This document shows, one piece after another, positions 19,206 to 28,439 of a stretch of DNA of 64,000 nucleotides. The number at the start of each line of letters is the position of its first letter. The stretch's first letter is position 1. This stretch comes from Desulfobacula toluolica Tol2. GTDB taxonomy: Bacteria > Desulfobacterota > Desulfobacteria > Desulfobacterales > Desulfobacteraceae. A model generated the notes under the pieces. That model was not told where the DNA came from, ran no database searches, and was given only the letters and a program-made list of their open reading frames with translations. The stretch is from NCBI RefSeq assembly GCF_000307105.1, contig NC_018645.1:1934578-1998577 (forward strand), given 5' to 3'. Position numbers and translations under genes: made by a program.

Positions 19206-20651
19206 ATGGAACAAAGAAAAAATAAATTGATGTTAATGATAAGCCTGCTGTTGATAATTGGATTTGGCGCAACAAGCCTGGCAAGTTATTTTGTTTCAAG
19301 GTCATCACTAAGAGATCAGATTGTCGGACGTGAACTTCCCTTAACCAGTGACAATATTTATTCGGAAATTCAAAGAGATCTTCTGCAGACTATTTTTATA
19401 TCTTCTTTGATGGCAAATGACACCTTTCTTCGGGACTGGGTGATAAAAGGAGAAGAAGATGAACAACAAATTGTGCGCTATCTTCAAGAAATCCGGAACA
19501 AATACAATGCCGTTACAAGTTTTTTTGTTTCCGAACAGACACGGATATATTATCAGGCAAAGGGAATATTAAAAAAAGTACAAGAGAACCAGCAGCGGGA
19601 CATCTGGTATTTCAGGGTAAGGGCTTTGACATCTGATTATGAAATTAATATTGATCCGGATATGGCCAACAATGATTCCATGACCATTTTTATTAATTTT
19701 AAGGTTTTTGATTATGATAAAAAATTTATCGGTGCAACCGGTGTGGGGCTTAAGGTAAGCGCAGTTAAAGAATTGATCAAAAAATATCAAAAAGATTATG
19801 ACAGGCAGATATATTTTACAGATAAACAAGGCAATATAACGCTACATGGATCAAATTTGATAAATCCCGATAAACCGATTACAAGGATGAAAGAGATATC
19901 ATCCATAGCAGATGAAATTTTATCAAAATCAAGTGGCTGCTTTAAATACAAAAGAGATGGAAAAACAGTTCATTTGAACACAAGATACATCCCTGAATTT
20001 GACTGGTACTTACTGGTTGAACAGACAGAAGAAAAAGCAATAAAACAGATTCTTCACACTCTTTTGATCAATCTTGCAATATGTGCGGTGATTACAAGTG
20101 TTGTGCTTGTTTTAACCAATTTGACCATTTCATCTTACCAGGGCCGTCTGGAAAAAATGGCAACAATTGACAAGTTGACAGGCATATACAACCGTCAGGC
20201 GTTTGATATGATTTTTCATCAGGTACTTCAGGACATCCAAAGGAAAAATTTCACACTGTCAATTATTTTGTTTGACATCGACCGGTTTAAAAATGTGAAT
20301 GATCAATTCGGGCATCTGGCAGGAGATGCTGTAATTAAAAATATTGTAAAAATTTCCAATGCTGCCATAAGAAGATCAGATGTTTTATGCAGGTGGGGAG
20401 GTGAAGAATTTTTAATCCTTTTAAAAAAATGCAGCCTGGATGATGCTTATACAATTTCAGAAAAAATAAGGGATACTGTGGCAAAAACCTCTACAGTGTA
20501 TGAGGATAAAAAAATTATCGCCACAATCAGTCTGGGGGTGGGTCAGTATCGTCCTTTTGAAAAGGAAGACATTTTTCTTTCCAGGGTTGACAAGCTTCTT
20601 TACAAAGCAAAACAAAACGGAAGAAACAGGTCTGAAAAAGAATTTTCATAA
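19206..20651 (+). CDS. Membrane diguanylate cyclase with extracytoplasmic Cache-like sensor
   Basis: 481 residues: transmembrane helix (about 8-28), a periplasmic sensor of about 250 residues that looks like a Cache domain (FVSEQTRIYYQ and FDWYLLVEQTEEKA), a second transmembrane helix (about 280-300), then GGDEF. The cyclase has LFDIDRFKNVNDQFGHL, the active-site RWGGEEF and an RRSD inhibitory site. The start is preceded by AAGAGGAGTGG. It is divergent from the transporter gene. The signal sensed is unknown. Confidence 0.88.
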   Translation: MEQRKNKLMLMISLLLIIGFGATSLASYFVSRSSLRDQIVGRELPLTSDNIYSEIQRDLLQTIFISSLMANDTFLRDWVIKGEEDEQQIVRYLQEIRNKYNAVTSFFVSEQTRIYYQAKGILKKVQENQQRDIWYFRVRALTSDYEINIDPDMANNDSMTIFINFKVFDYDKKFIGATGVGLKVSAVKELIKKYQKDYDRQIYFTDKQGNITLHGSNLINPDKPITRMKEISSIADEILSKSSGCFKYKRDGKTVHLNTRYIPEFDWYLLVEQTEEKAIKQILHTLLINLAICAVITSVVLVLTNLTISSYQGRLEKMATIDKLTGIYNRQAFDMIFHQVLQDIQRKNFTLSIILFDIDRFKNVNDQFGHLAGDAVIKNIVKISNAAIRRSDVLCRWGGEEFLILLKKCSLDDAYTISEKIRDTVAKTSTVYEDKKIIATISLGVGQYRPFEKEDIFLSRVDKLLYKAKQNGRNRSEKEFS

Positions 20652-20701
20652 GGTGCAGGACAGGTATTTTGCCCTTGGTTGAAAGACGCCTTTATTTTGA
20701 A

Positions 20702-20757
20702 CGCTAAAAAAAATACCACCGCTTTTATTCTGATGGTTTAAGCGTAAAAGCGGTGGT
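20702..20757 (-). terminator. Terminator of the ilv-leu operon
   Basis: Perfect 13-bp arms, ACCACCGCTTTTA (20715-20727) and TAAAAGCGGTGGT (20745-20757). On the minus strand a run of T follows (A run at 20706-20713). It lies 130 bases beyond the leuA stop. Confidence 0.85.
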
Positions 20758-20889
20758 GAATCGTTTTATATGAAAGAATTTTTAACCTGCTGAAATTAAA
20801 TATCTTTCATTATTTGTTGTGGCAGAGTGATATGCCATGGTCGTTATTAAAAAAAAATAGTGATTTCAGTTCTGGGTGTATGGGATAAT

Positions 20890-22434
20890 TTAAAGGTTGT
20901 CGGGTTTTACAATTGGATGGCTTTTCAGGTATTCCAATCTGTTTAAACCGTTGATGTAAGCCAGGGCACTTGCCGTAATAATATCCGGGTCCGTGCCTTT
21001 TCCCAATGCCACGATTCCGTCTTCCTGCAGCCGCACAGTTACCTCACCCTGGGCATCCGTGCCTTCGGTCAACGCTGAAATGGTAAATCTTAAAAGCTCT
21101 GATGTGGTCCCGGTTAATTTTGATATGATATTGTATACCGCATCAATGGGACCGCTTCCCGCTGTCGCTCCCTGGACGGGACGGCCGTTGATGTTGAGCT
21201 TTACACTGGCTGTGGGAAAAACTGTGTTTCCAGATACAACATTGATATATTCCAGGGTAAAGACTTCAGAGCTTCTTAATACTCCTTCGTTGATCAAGGC
21301 TTCAATGTCCTCATCCTGGATGCTTTTTTTCTTGTCGGCCAGGTGTTTGAACTTTTCAAAAACTTTGTTCAGCTCTTCTTTTGAAAGATTGTATCCCATC
21401 TCCTGAATATGGGAATTAAGAGCATGACGTCCGGAATGTTTGCCCAACACCAGGCTGTTTTTGCTCAGGCCAATGGTTTCCGGTTTCATGATTTCATAGG
21501 TCATGGGGTTTTTCAATACACCGTCCTGGTGAATCCCGGCTTCATGGGCAAAGGCATTGGCCCCAACGATGGCGCGATTGGGCTGCACTAAAATTCCGGT
21601 TATCATGCTTACCAGGCGACTTGTGGGGTAAATTTTTGTGGTGTCAATGGATGTGGTCTGAGGGAAAAAATTGGGCCGTGTGTGCAGAGACATGACCACT
21701 TCTTCAAGCGAGGTGTTGCCGGCCCGTTCTCCAATACCGTTGATGGTGACTTCAACCTGCCTTGCACCGGCTTTTATGGCGGCAAGAGTATTGGCTGTGG
21801 CAAGTCCCAGATCATTATGGCAATGAACGCTCAACACAGCCTTGTCCATATTGGGAGTGTTTTGCATGACATGTTTGATAAGCTCACTGTATTCTTCCGG
21901 GATGGCGTAGCCCACCGTGTCAGGAAGGTTAATCGTTGTGGCGCCTGCATCAATTACCGCTTCAAACACTTTGCACAAAAATGCTGGATCAGACCGTGAT
22001 CCGTCTTCTGCTGAAAACTCCACATTGTCCGTATAGGAGGCGGCAAGCTTTACAGATTCAACCGCCTGTTCCAGCACCTGTTCCGGCGTCATCTGGAGTT
22101 TGTATTTCATGTGCAGTTCAGAGGTTGCAATAAAGGTGTGGATTCTGGGGTGTGCTGCATTTTTAACGGCTTGCCATCCCCGGTTGATATCGTCTTTATT
22201 GGCCCTGCAAAGAGCTGCAATCTGGGCGGTTTTAAGGGTTTCAGCAATCGCTTTGACCGCTTCAAAGTCACCTTCTGATGCTGCCGGAAATCCTGCTTCA
22301 ATAACGTTGACACCCAGTTTTTCAAGCTGGGTGGCAATACGCAGCTTTTCAGGCTGGTTCATGCTGGCTCCGGGTGATTGTTCGCCGTCCCTTAAAGTTG
22401 TGTCAAAAATTATTATCTGGTTGTCTGTTGTCAT
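20890..22434 (-). CDS. leuA: 2-isopropylmalate synthase
   Basis: First step of leucine synthesis: 2-oxoisovalerate plus acetyl-CoA. 514 residues with the HMGL-like TIM barrel ([18 protein letters not shown] at residues 8-25, [12 protein letters not shown] metal site, [14 protein letters not shown]) and the C-terminal regulatory LeuA dimer domain ([19 protein letters not shown]). It is the last gene of the ilvD-ilvB-ilvH-cimA-leuA operon; the ATG lies one base after the cimA stop. Feedback inhibition by leucine is expected from the family. Confidence 0.95.
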   Translation of the reverse strand: MTTDNQIIIFDTTLRDGEQSPGASMNQPEKLRIATQLEKLGVNVIEAGFPAASEGDFEAVKAIAETLKTAQIAALCRANKDDINRGWQAVKNAAHPRIHTFIATSELHMKYKLQMTPEQVLEQAVESVKLAASYTDNVEFSAEDGSRSDPAFLCKVFEAVIDAGATTINLPDTVGYAIPEEYSELIKHVMQNTPNMDKAVLSVHCHNDLGLATANTLAAIKAGARQVEVTINGIGERAGNTSLEEVVMSLHTRPNFFPQTTSIDTTKIYPTSRLVSMITGILVQPNRAIVGANAFAHEAGIHQDGVLKNPMTYEIMKPETIGLSKNSLVLGKHSGRHALNSHIQEMGYNLSKEELNKVFEKFKHLADKKKSIQDEDIEALINEGVLRSSEVFTLEYINVVSGNTVFPTASVKLNINGRPVQGATAGSGPIDAVYNIISKLTGTTSELLRFTISALTEGTDAQGEVTVRLQEDGIVALGKGTDPDIITASALAYINGLNRLEYLKSHPIVKPDNL

Positions 22435-22435
22435 C

Positions 22436-24031
22436 TTATTTTGCCTTGTTTTGATCGTCTAATGAAAGTTTGTATTGAAAACTGTCAGCCAATGCCTGCC
22501 AGCTTGCTTCTATAATATCTTCTGAAACACCGATGGTTGAAAAAATGTTATTTTCATCCCGGGATTCAATAAGAACCCGGACCTTGGCATCAGTGCCGTC
22601 TTTTCCGTCAATGACCCGGACCTTGAAGTCCACCAGGCGCATGTCATTGATCTGGGGGAATATTTTGGTCAGTGCCTTTCTTAATGCATTGTCCAATGCG
22701 CTGACAGGCCCGTCTCCTTCTGCCGCAGTGATTTCGGTTTCCTTGTCCACCTTGATTTTGATCATGGCATGAGAACAGCAGGGTCGTTCCTTGTCTTTTT
22801 CAACAGTTACCCGGAAGGATTCAAGCTCAAAATATGGGACAAACTGTTCGGTGAGTTTTTCCATGATCAGTTTTAAAGAGGCTTCTGCCGCATCAAATTC
22901 AAACCCGTCATCTTCAAGCTCCTTGATGCTTGAAACAATCTGATGGCCGTTGACGCCGCTTTTGCCCATATTCATGCCCATCTCTTTTGCTTTGTATTCG
23001 ATGTTGCTTTTGCCGGATTGCTCTGAAACAATTACCCTGCGCTTGTTTCCAACCAGTTCCGGGGCCATGTGTTCATAGGCCAGGGGATTTTTCATGATGG
23101 CGCTGACATGGACCCCGCCTTTGTGGGCAAAGGCACTTTTTCCCACAAATGGCCTTGAGTTGACCGGCGGGACATTGGCGGTTTCAGAGATAAACCTGGA
23201 CAGGTTCAAAATCTTTGCAAGGTTTTCGCTGGAGATGCATTCCCGGTTCATTTTAAGGGCCAGTATGGGAATGACTGCGGTAAGGTCGGCATTGCCGCAT
23301 CGTTCGCCATATCCGTTAATGGTGCCCTGAACCATGGTCGCACCTGCATGAACAGCATTAATGGAATTGGCAACCGCCATGGCGCAATCATTGTGGCAAT
23401 GAATGCCGAAGATCAGGCCGGGTACGTCAATTTTCTTGAAATGATCGATTGTTGCCCGGGTTATGGTGTCAATTTCACAGGGCATGGACCCGCCGTTTGT
23501 GTCGCACAGCACAAGGCACCTTGTTCCGCCTTCAACCGCTGCTTCAAGTGTTTTCAAGGCATAGAGCGGGTTGGCCTTATATCCATCAAAGAAATGTTCC
23601 GCATCGTAGATGACCTCTTTGTCATGACTTAACAGATAAGCAACACTCTGCTTGATCATGGCAATATTTTCCTCTTTTGTGTTCTGCATTATGGATTCAA
23701 CATGCAGGTCCCATGATTTTCCAAAAATTGTGATCGCAGGCGCTCCGCTATTTATTAATGCCTGAAGATTGCCATCCTGTTCACAGGTTTTGCCCTGGCG
23801 CCGGGTGGAACCAAAGGCTGTCACCTTGGCATTTTTAAATTCCATCTTTTTTGCCAGTTCAAAAAAATGCTGGGCACCGGGATTTGATCCCGGCCATCCC
23901 CCTTCAATATAGTGGATGCCTGCATCATCAAGTCTTCGTGCTATTTTTACCTTGTCTTCAGGAGAAAAAAAGATGTTTTCTCCCTGCATGCCATCTCTTA
24001 GCGTGGTATCGTATAAAAGTGCTTTTTCCAT
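22436..24031 (-). CDS. cimA: Citramalate synthase
   Basis: Condenses pyruvate with acetyl-CoA to (R)-citramalate, opening the threonine-independent route to isoleucine. 531 residues. LLYDTTLRDGMQGENI at the N-terminus and EGGWPGSNPG are typical of the long CimA type rather than LeuA; HCHNDCAMAVANS, GYGERCGNADL and a LeuA-type dimer domain (AAEGDGPVSALDNALRKAL) follow. It is placed between ilvH and leuA, so isoleucine, leucine and valine are made from one transcript. Confidence 0.93.
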   Translation of the reverse strand: MEKALLYDTTLRDGMQGENIFFSPEDKVKIARRLDDAGIHYIEGGWPGSNPGAQHFFELAKKMEFKNAKVTAFGSTRRQGKTCEQDGNLQALINSGAPAITIFGKSWDLHVESIMQNTKEENIAMIKQSVAYLLSHDKEVIYDAEHFFDGYKANPLYALKTLEAAVEGGTRCLVLCDTNGGSMPCEIDTITRATIDHFKKIDVPGLIFGIHCHNDCAMAVANSINAVHAGATMVQGTINGYGERCGNADLTAVIPILALKMNRECISSENLAKILNLSRFISETANVPPVNSRPFVGKSAFAHKGGVHVSAIMKNPLAYEHMAPELVGNKRRVIVSEQSGKSNIEYKAKEMGMNMGKSGVNGHQIVSSIKELEDDGFEFDAAEASLKLIMEKLTEQFVPYFELESFRVTVEKDKERPCCSHAMIKIKVDKETEITAAEGDGPVSALDNALRKALTKIFPQINDMRLVDFKVRVIDGKDGTDAKVRVLIESRDENNIFSTIGVSEDIIEASWQALADSFQYKLSLDDQNKAK

Positions 24032-24081
24032 TGTTTGTCCTGTCTGGTGGTGTTTACCTGTTAATCACATTCTTAACTTGC

Positions 24082-24573
24082 TTACTTGCCATTCTCCCGT
24101 GCCAGGGCAATGGAGCCGGTAGAGGCGATTTCAATGATCCCCATAGGGTTTAATAAAGAGATGATTGCATCATGTTTTTCATTGTCCCCGGACACTTCTA
24201 TGGTGTAATGGGACAGCCCCACATCAACAATCTTGCACCTGAAAATATCCACAATTCTCAAAATATCCGCTTTTTTTTCGGGCTGTGCATTGACCTTGAT
24301 TAATGCCAGTTGGCGCTGGACATATTTTTTGTCTGTCAGGTCTGTTACCGTGATGACATTGATAAGCTTGTGCAGCTGTTTTTTTATCTGCTCAATAATA
24401 TGTGGTTCACAATTGGTCACCATTGTAATTCTTGATACTTCGGGTTCGGCAGTGTTGGCCACACTCAAACTGTCAATGTTAAATCCGCGCCCTGAAAAAA
24501 GCCCTGCAATTCTTGAAAGAACGCCTGGTTCATCATCTACGAGGATAGAAAGTAAGTAGCTGTTTGTTTTCAT
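24082..24573 (-). CDS. ilvH: Acetolactate synthase small (regulatory) subunit
   Basis: 163 residues. The N-terminal ACT domain (SILVDDEPGVLSRIAGLF, GRGFNIDSLSV) binds the feedback inhibitor valine, and the C-terminal half matches ALS_ss_C (RELALIKV-like RQLALIKVNAQ, then EVSGDNEKHDAII). It sits 27 bases after ilvB and 50 before cimA in the same operon. Confidence 0.95.
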   Translation of the reverse strand: MKTNSYLLSILVDDEPGVLSRIAGLFSGRGFNIDSLSVANTAEPEVSRITMVTNCEPHIIEQIKKQLHKLINVITVTDLTDKKYVQRQLALIKVNAQPEKKADILRIVDIFRCKIVDVGLSHYTIEVSGDNEKHDAIISLLNPMGIIEIASTGSIALARENGK

Positions 24574-24600
24574 GATAAATATCCTTTTTCAGATTTTAAA

Positions 24601-26292
24601 TTAAACCAGGAGCATTTCCGTTATGCTGGCACCTGCGGGAACCATGGGGTAAACAGACTCTTCTCTGTCCACGGCAAATTCCATAATTACCGTTCCTTCG
24701 GTGTTCAGGCCTTTTTTGAGTGTGGATTCAACCTCATCAGGCCGGGTGCATCTTAATCCTTTTGCACCGTAGGCTTCGGCAAGTTTTACAAAATCAGGGG
24801 CATTTTCCATGTTTGTGGAAGAGTAAACCTTATCATAAAACAGTTCCTGCCATTGCCTTACCATACCCAGATATTGATTGTTCAGGATGACGATTTTAAC
24901 ATCTATTTTTGATTCAATGGCCGTCATCAGCTCCTGGATATTCATCTGGATGGAGCCGTCGCCTGCTATATCAACCACAAGCTTGTCCGGGCGGGCGGCT
25001 TTGGCTCCAATAGCGGCAGGCAGCCCGAATCCCATGACACCCAGTCCGCCGGATGTGATAAAATGGTTGGGCTTGTTAAAATGATAATATTGTGCTGCCC
25101 ACATCTGGTTTTGCCCGACTTCAGTTGTAATTATGGCATCTCCCTTTGTCAGTTCATAGAGTTTTTCAATGACAAACTGGGGCTTGATCACCTCATCGCC
25201 CTGGTTGTATTTCAAGGGCATTGTGCTTTTCCACTCCTCGATCTGTGCAAGCCATTTGGGCCGGTTATTTTTAAACTCTTCCGGGTCCCGGCCTTCCATT
25301 AATTGAACAAGCTCTTTTAAGGCAGCCTTGCAGTCTCCCACTATGGGGCATTGAACTTCAATGTTTTTATGGATGGATGTGGGATCAATATCAATCTGGA
25401 CAATCCTGGCATCAGGTGCAAATTTTTTAACATTTCCGGTAACCCTGTCATCAAACCGGACCCCTGCCGCAATCATGAGATCACAATTGCCAATGCTCAT
25501 ATTGGCCCTGTAAGTTCCGTGCATTCCCAGCATTCCCAACCACAGGGGATCAGATCCTGGAAATGCGCCCAGCCCCATCAAGGATGCCGTGACGGGGATA
25601 TCCGTAATTTTTGCAAGGCGGGTAAGTTCCTCGGAAGACTCGGAAAGAATTACACCGCCACCGGCAAAAATAACCGGCCGTTTGGCCTGTTTGATCAGAT
25701 CAACCACCTTGGAGAGCTGTTTTTTATTGGGTGTGTAATTGGGTTTGTAGGATTTTAAAGAAATCTCACAAGGTTCTTCAAACTCAATTTGGGTTCCCAC
25801 AATATCTTTTGGCAGATCAATGAGGACCGGGCCGGGTCTGCCTGATCTTGCCAGGTGGAAGGCTTGTTTAACTGTTTCAGCCAGTTTTTCCACATTTTTT
25901 ACAAGGTAGTTGTGTTTGGTACAGGGCCTTGTAATGCCCACTATATCCACTTCCTGGAATGCATCATTGCCGATCAGCGCCGTTGGAACCTGGCCTGTAA
26001 ACACAACAAGGGGGATGGAATCCAAGTATGCAGACGCAATTCCCGTAACCGTGTTCGTAGCTCCGGGACCCGAGGTAACCAGGGCAACGCCAACTGATTT
26101 ATTGGCTCTTGCATAGCCGTCTGCAGCATGGACAGCGCCTTGTTCGTGCCTGACCAGAATATGCCTAAGGCCGTTCTGCTTTGCCAGTGCATCATAGATA
26201 TCAATGACAGCACCGCCGGGATATCCAAAGATTGTGTCAACCCCTTCTGCCTTAATCATTTTGATAAGAATCTGGGCACCTGTAAGTTTCAT
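24601..26292 (-). CDS. ilvB: Acetolactate synthase large subunit
   Basis: ThDP/FAD enzyme that condenses pyruvate with pyruvate or 2-oxobutyrate. 563 residues: N-terminal pyrimidine-binding domain with FGYPGGAVIDIYDAL and the catalytic Glu in VRHEQGAVHAADGYARA, a central FAD-type domain, and the C-terminal ThDP motif GDGSIQMNIQEL ending in NN. It starts 9 bases after the ilvD stop and is followed by its regulatory subunit. Confidence 0.96.
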   Translation of the reverse strand: MKLTGAQILIKMIKAEGVDTIFGYPGGAVIDIYDALAKQNGLRHILVRHEQGAVHAADGYARANKSVGVALVTSGPGATNTVTGIASAYLDSIPLVVFTGQVPTALIGNDAFQEVDIVGITRPCTKHNYLVKNVEKLAETVKQAFHLARSGRPGPVLIDLPKDIVGTQIEFEEPCEISLKSYKPNYTPNKKQLSKVVDLIKQAKRPVIFAGGGVILSESSEELTRLAKITDIPVTASLMGLGAFPGSDPLWLGMLGMHGTYRANMSIGNCDLMIAAGVRFDDRVTGNVKKFAPDARIVQIDIDPTSIHKNIEVQCPIVGDCKAALKELVQLMEGRDPEEFKNNRPKWLAQIEEWKSTMPLKYNQGDEVIKPQFVIEKLYELTKGDAIITTEVGQNQMWAAQYYHFNKPNHFITSGGLGVMGFGLPAAIGAKAARPDKLVVDIAGDGSIQMNIQELMTAIESKIDVKIVILNNQYLGMVRQWQELFYDKVYSSTNMENAPDFVKLAEAYGAKGLRCTRPDEVESTLKKGLNTEGTVIMEFAVDREESVYPMVPAGASITEMLLV

Positions 26293-26301
26293 GTTTTTCT
26301 C

Positions 26302-27978
26302 CTATAATATGTCTTTGAATATGGCACCGTTGCCGGCCGAGCTAACCATTGCCGCATACCGGGCCATATAACCTGTTTTGATTTTAGGTTCAGGTTTTTT
26401 CCATCTGCTGAACCGGTCTGCAATCTCATTTTCCGAAACCAGAAGTTCAATGGTTTTTGCCGGGATATCTATTTTTATCTGGTCATTTTCTTGAATGATT
26501 GCAATGGTTCCTCCCTCTGCTGCTTCCGGTGAGATATGGCCGATGGATGCCCCTTTGGTTCCTCCTGAAAATCTGCCGTCGGTAATCAGGGCAACTGTGT
26601 CATCCAGTCCCATGCCTGCTATGGAAGAGGTGGGGGTCAGCATCTCACGCATGCCAGGACCACCGGCCGGCCCTTCATACCGGATGACAATGACATCCCC
26701 TTTGTTGATCTGGTTGTCGACAATAGCCTGGGTTGCGTCTTCTTCACAATCAAATACCCTTGCCGGTCCCTGGTGTTGGAGCATCTCGTCTAAAACCGCA
26801 GACTGCTTGACCACACAGCCTTCTTTGGCAAGATTGCCAAAGAGTACTGCTAACCCTCCTTCGCTGTGATAGGGGTTTTCAATCGGTCGTATCACCTGCT
26901 GGTCTTTTTTTACAACTGTTTCAAGGTTCTGGGCGACGGTTTTTCCTGTGGCTGTAAGACAGTCTGTATTGAGCATGGCATGGTCAAAAAGCTCTTTCAT
27001 GACAGCAGGTATGCCACCGGCAAAATTCAAGTCTTCAATACGGTCCTGGCCTCCTGGGCTTAAAGAACACAAATGAGGAGTTTTTCTGCTGACCTCATTA
27101 ATTAAGTTCAGATCTATATCAACATGGGCTTCATGGGCAAGCGCTTTTAAGTGAAGTACTGTGTTGGTGGAACATCCCAGGGCCATATCCACCACCAGTG
27201 CATTCATAAATGCCTCTTTGGTCAAGATTTTATCCGGCGTAATTGCTTTGTCAAGCAATTGCATGATCTGTATGCCGGTTTGTTTGGCCAGCCTGATTCT
27301 TTCAGACATGGGTTCGGGAATGGTTCCATTTCCAGGGAGGGCCATCCCAATGGCTTCGGTCAGGCAATTCATTGAGTTTGCCGTAAACATCCCGGCACAT
27401 GATCCGCATGTGGGGCAGGCGGCATTTTCAATGGCGAAAAGTTGTTGTTCCGTCATTTTGCCGGATTGAACCGCCCCCACGGCTTCAAATACCGTGACAA
27501 GATCAATTTGCTGATTTTTATTATCCGGGTGTTTCCCTGCCAGCATGGGACCGCCACTGATAAATATGGCTGGAATATTCAATCGTGCAGCTGCCATGAG
27601 CATGCCGGGAATAATTTTGTCACAATTTGGAACCATGACAATGGCATCAAAAGGATGGGCTGTTGCCGTGACCTCTATGGAGTCTGCAATGAGTTCACGG
27701 GAGGCCAGTGAATAGTGCATGCCTTTATGGTTCATGGCAATACCGTCACACACACCAATGGTTGAAAACTCCATGGGAGTGCCGCCTGCCATACTGATGC
27801 CTGATTTTACAGCCTTTACAATATGGTCCAGGTGCATGTGTCCCGGAATCAATTCATTGGCTGAATTGGCAATACCGATAAGGGGCTGGCTAATTTCCCT
27901 GTCCGTATATCCCATGGCCTTGAACAGGCTCCTGTGGGGCGCTCTGGCTATACCTTTTGTTGCGATATGACTTCTCAT
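26302..27978 (-). CDS. ilvD: Dihydroxy-acid dehydratase
   Basis: Fe-S dehydratase producing the 2-oxo acid precursors of Ile and Val. 558 residues. Cluster-ligand regions include [12 protein letters not shown] and [18 protein letters not shown]; the C-terminal [23 protein letters not shown] is present (split here as [10 protein letters not shown] and [10 protein letters not shown]). The ATG at 27978 with TTTGGAG upstream is preferred to an open TTG 15 bases earlier. It is the first structural gene after the attenuator at 27997-28147. Confidence 0.95.
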   Translation of the reverse strand: MRSHIATKGIARAPHRSLFKAMGYTDREISQPLIGIANSANELIPGHMHLDHIVKAVKSGISMAGGTPMEFSTIGVCDGIAMNHKGMHYSLASRELIADSIEVTATAHPFDAIVMVPNCDKIIPGMLMAAARLNIPAIFISGGPMLAGKHPDNKNQQIDLVTVFEAVGAVQSGKMTEQQLFAIENAACPTCGSCAGMFTANSMNCLTEAIGMALPGNGTIPEPMSERIRLAKQTGIQIMQLLDKAITPDKILTKEAFMNALVVDMALGCSTNTVLHLKALAHEAHVDIDLNLINEVSRKTPHLCSLSPGGQDRIEDLNFAGGIPAVMKELFDHAMLNTDCLTATGKTVAQNLETVVKKDQQVIRPIENPYHSEGGLAVLFGNLAKEGCVVKQSAVLDEMLQHQGPARVFDCEEDATQAIVDNQINKGDVIVIRYEGPAGGPGMREMLTPTSSIAGMGLDDTVALITDGRFSGGTKGASIGHISPEAAEGGTIAIIQENDQIKIDIPAKTIELLVSENEIADRFSRWKKPEPKIKTGYMARYAAMVSSAGNGAIFKDIL

Positions 27979-27996
27979 GTTGTTTGTCTCCAAACC

Positions 27997-28039
27997 AAAA
28001 AAGCCGTTATCAGCCCTTTTGGGGCTGATAACGGCTTTT
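27997..28039 (-). terminator. Attenuator terminator upstream of ilvD
   Basis: Perfect 18-bp stem (arms 27999-28016 and 28022-28039, core GCCGTTATCAGCCC) with a 5-base loop, followed on the minus strand by TTTTTTGG. It lies between the leader peptide stop (28064) and the ilvD start (27978), 19 bases from the latter. A GGGGCT at the end of the leader ORF (about 28069-28074) can pair with AGCCCC of the terminator arm, a possible antiterminator. Confidence 0.88.
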
Positions 28040-28063
28040 AAAGTTTATTTAAAGTTTATGCCA

Positions 28064-28147
28064 CTAAGAGCCCCTTCGCCTGGAGGTGTTAATAATCACC
28101 CCCACGATAATAAGGACTAATAGTATGCTAAGAATATTTGTAATCAT
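28064..28147 (-). CDS. ilv operon leader peptide (Ile/Leu/Val-rich)
   Basis: 27 codons plus TAG. After MITN the peptide reads ILSILLVLIIVGVII, then NTSRRRGS. Residues 2-19 contain 7 Ile, 4 Leu and 3 Val. This composition, the position just before an 18-bp terminator and the ilvD-ilvB-ilvH-cimA-leuA genes make it a translation-attenuation leader like enterobacterial ilvL. Scarcity of charged branched-chain tRNAs should stall the ribosome here and favour read-through. The Ile-codon region itself lies in a possible pause hairpin (GGGGGTG with CACCTCC). No strong Shine-Dalgarno is seen. It is too short for the usual ORF cut-off. Confidence 0.88.
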   Translation of the reverse strand: MITNILSILLVLIIVGVIINTSRRRGS

Positions 28148-28172
28148 AATTTTTACTTTATTTAAATATAAT

Positions 28173-28201
28173 TAACTATATATAAATTTTGTAAAAGTCA
28201 A
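28173..28201 (-). promoter_or_regulatory. Candidate sigma-70 promoter of the ilv operon
   Basis: Minus strand: TTGACT (28196-28201), 17-base spacer, TAGTTA (28173-28178). The predicted transcript starts about 20 bases before the leader-peptide ATG. The -10 is imperfect; the surrounding AT richness offers alternatives. Confidence 0.5.
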
Positions 28202-28439
28202 GAATGTTTTTTTCTCTCTAAAGCTTTTTTATAAAAATCTTAAAAAAGTTATACAGAAATTTTCGATCTTTGTTTAAAGCAAATCTTAAATGAAATATCG
28301 GGTCTGCAAATGGCAGTTTATATGAAAGCTTTCAAAAATACAAAGAGCGAATTTCGTGCTTTGTTGTGGGCAAAATAAACAATAAACAACAGGTTTGCGC
28401 ATGGCAGTTATTCTGAAAATAAATTTGACAATATAGAGC

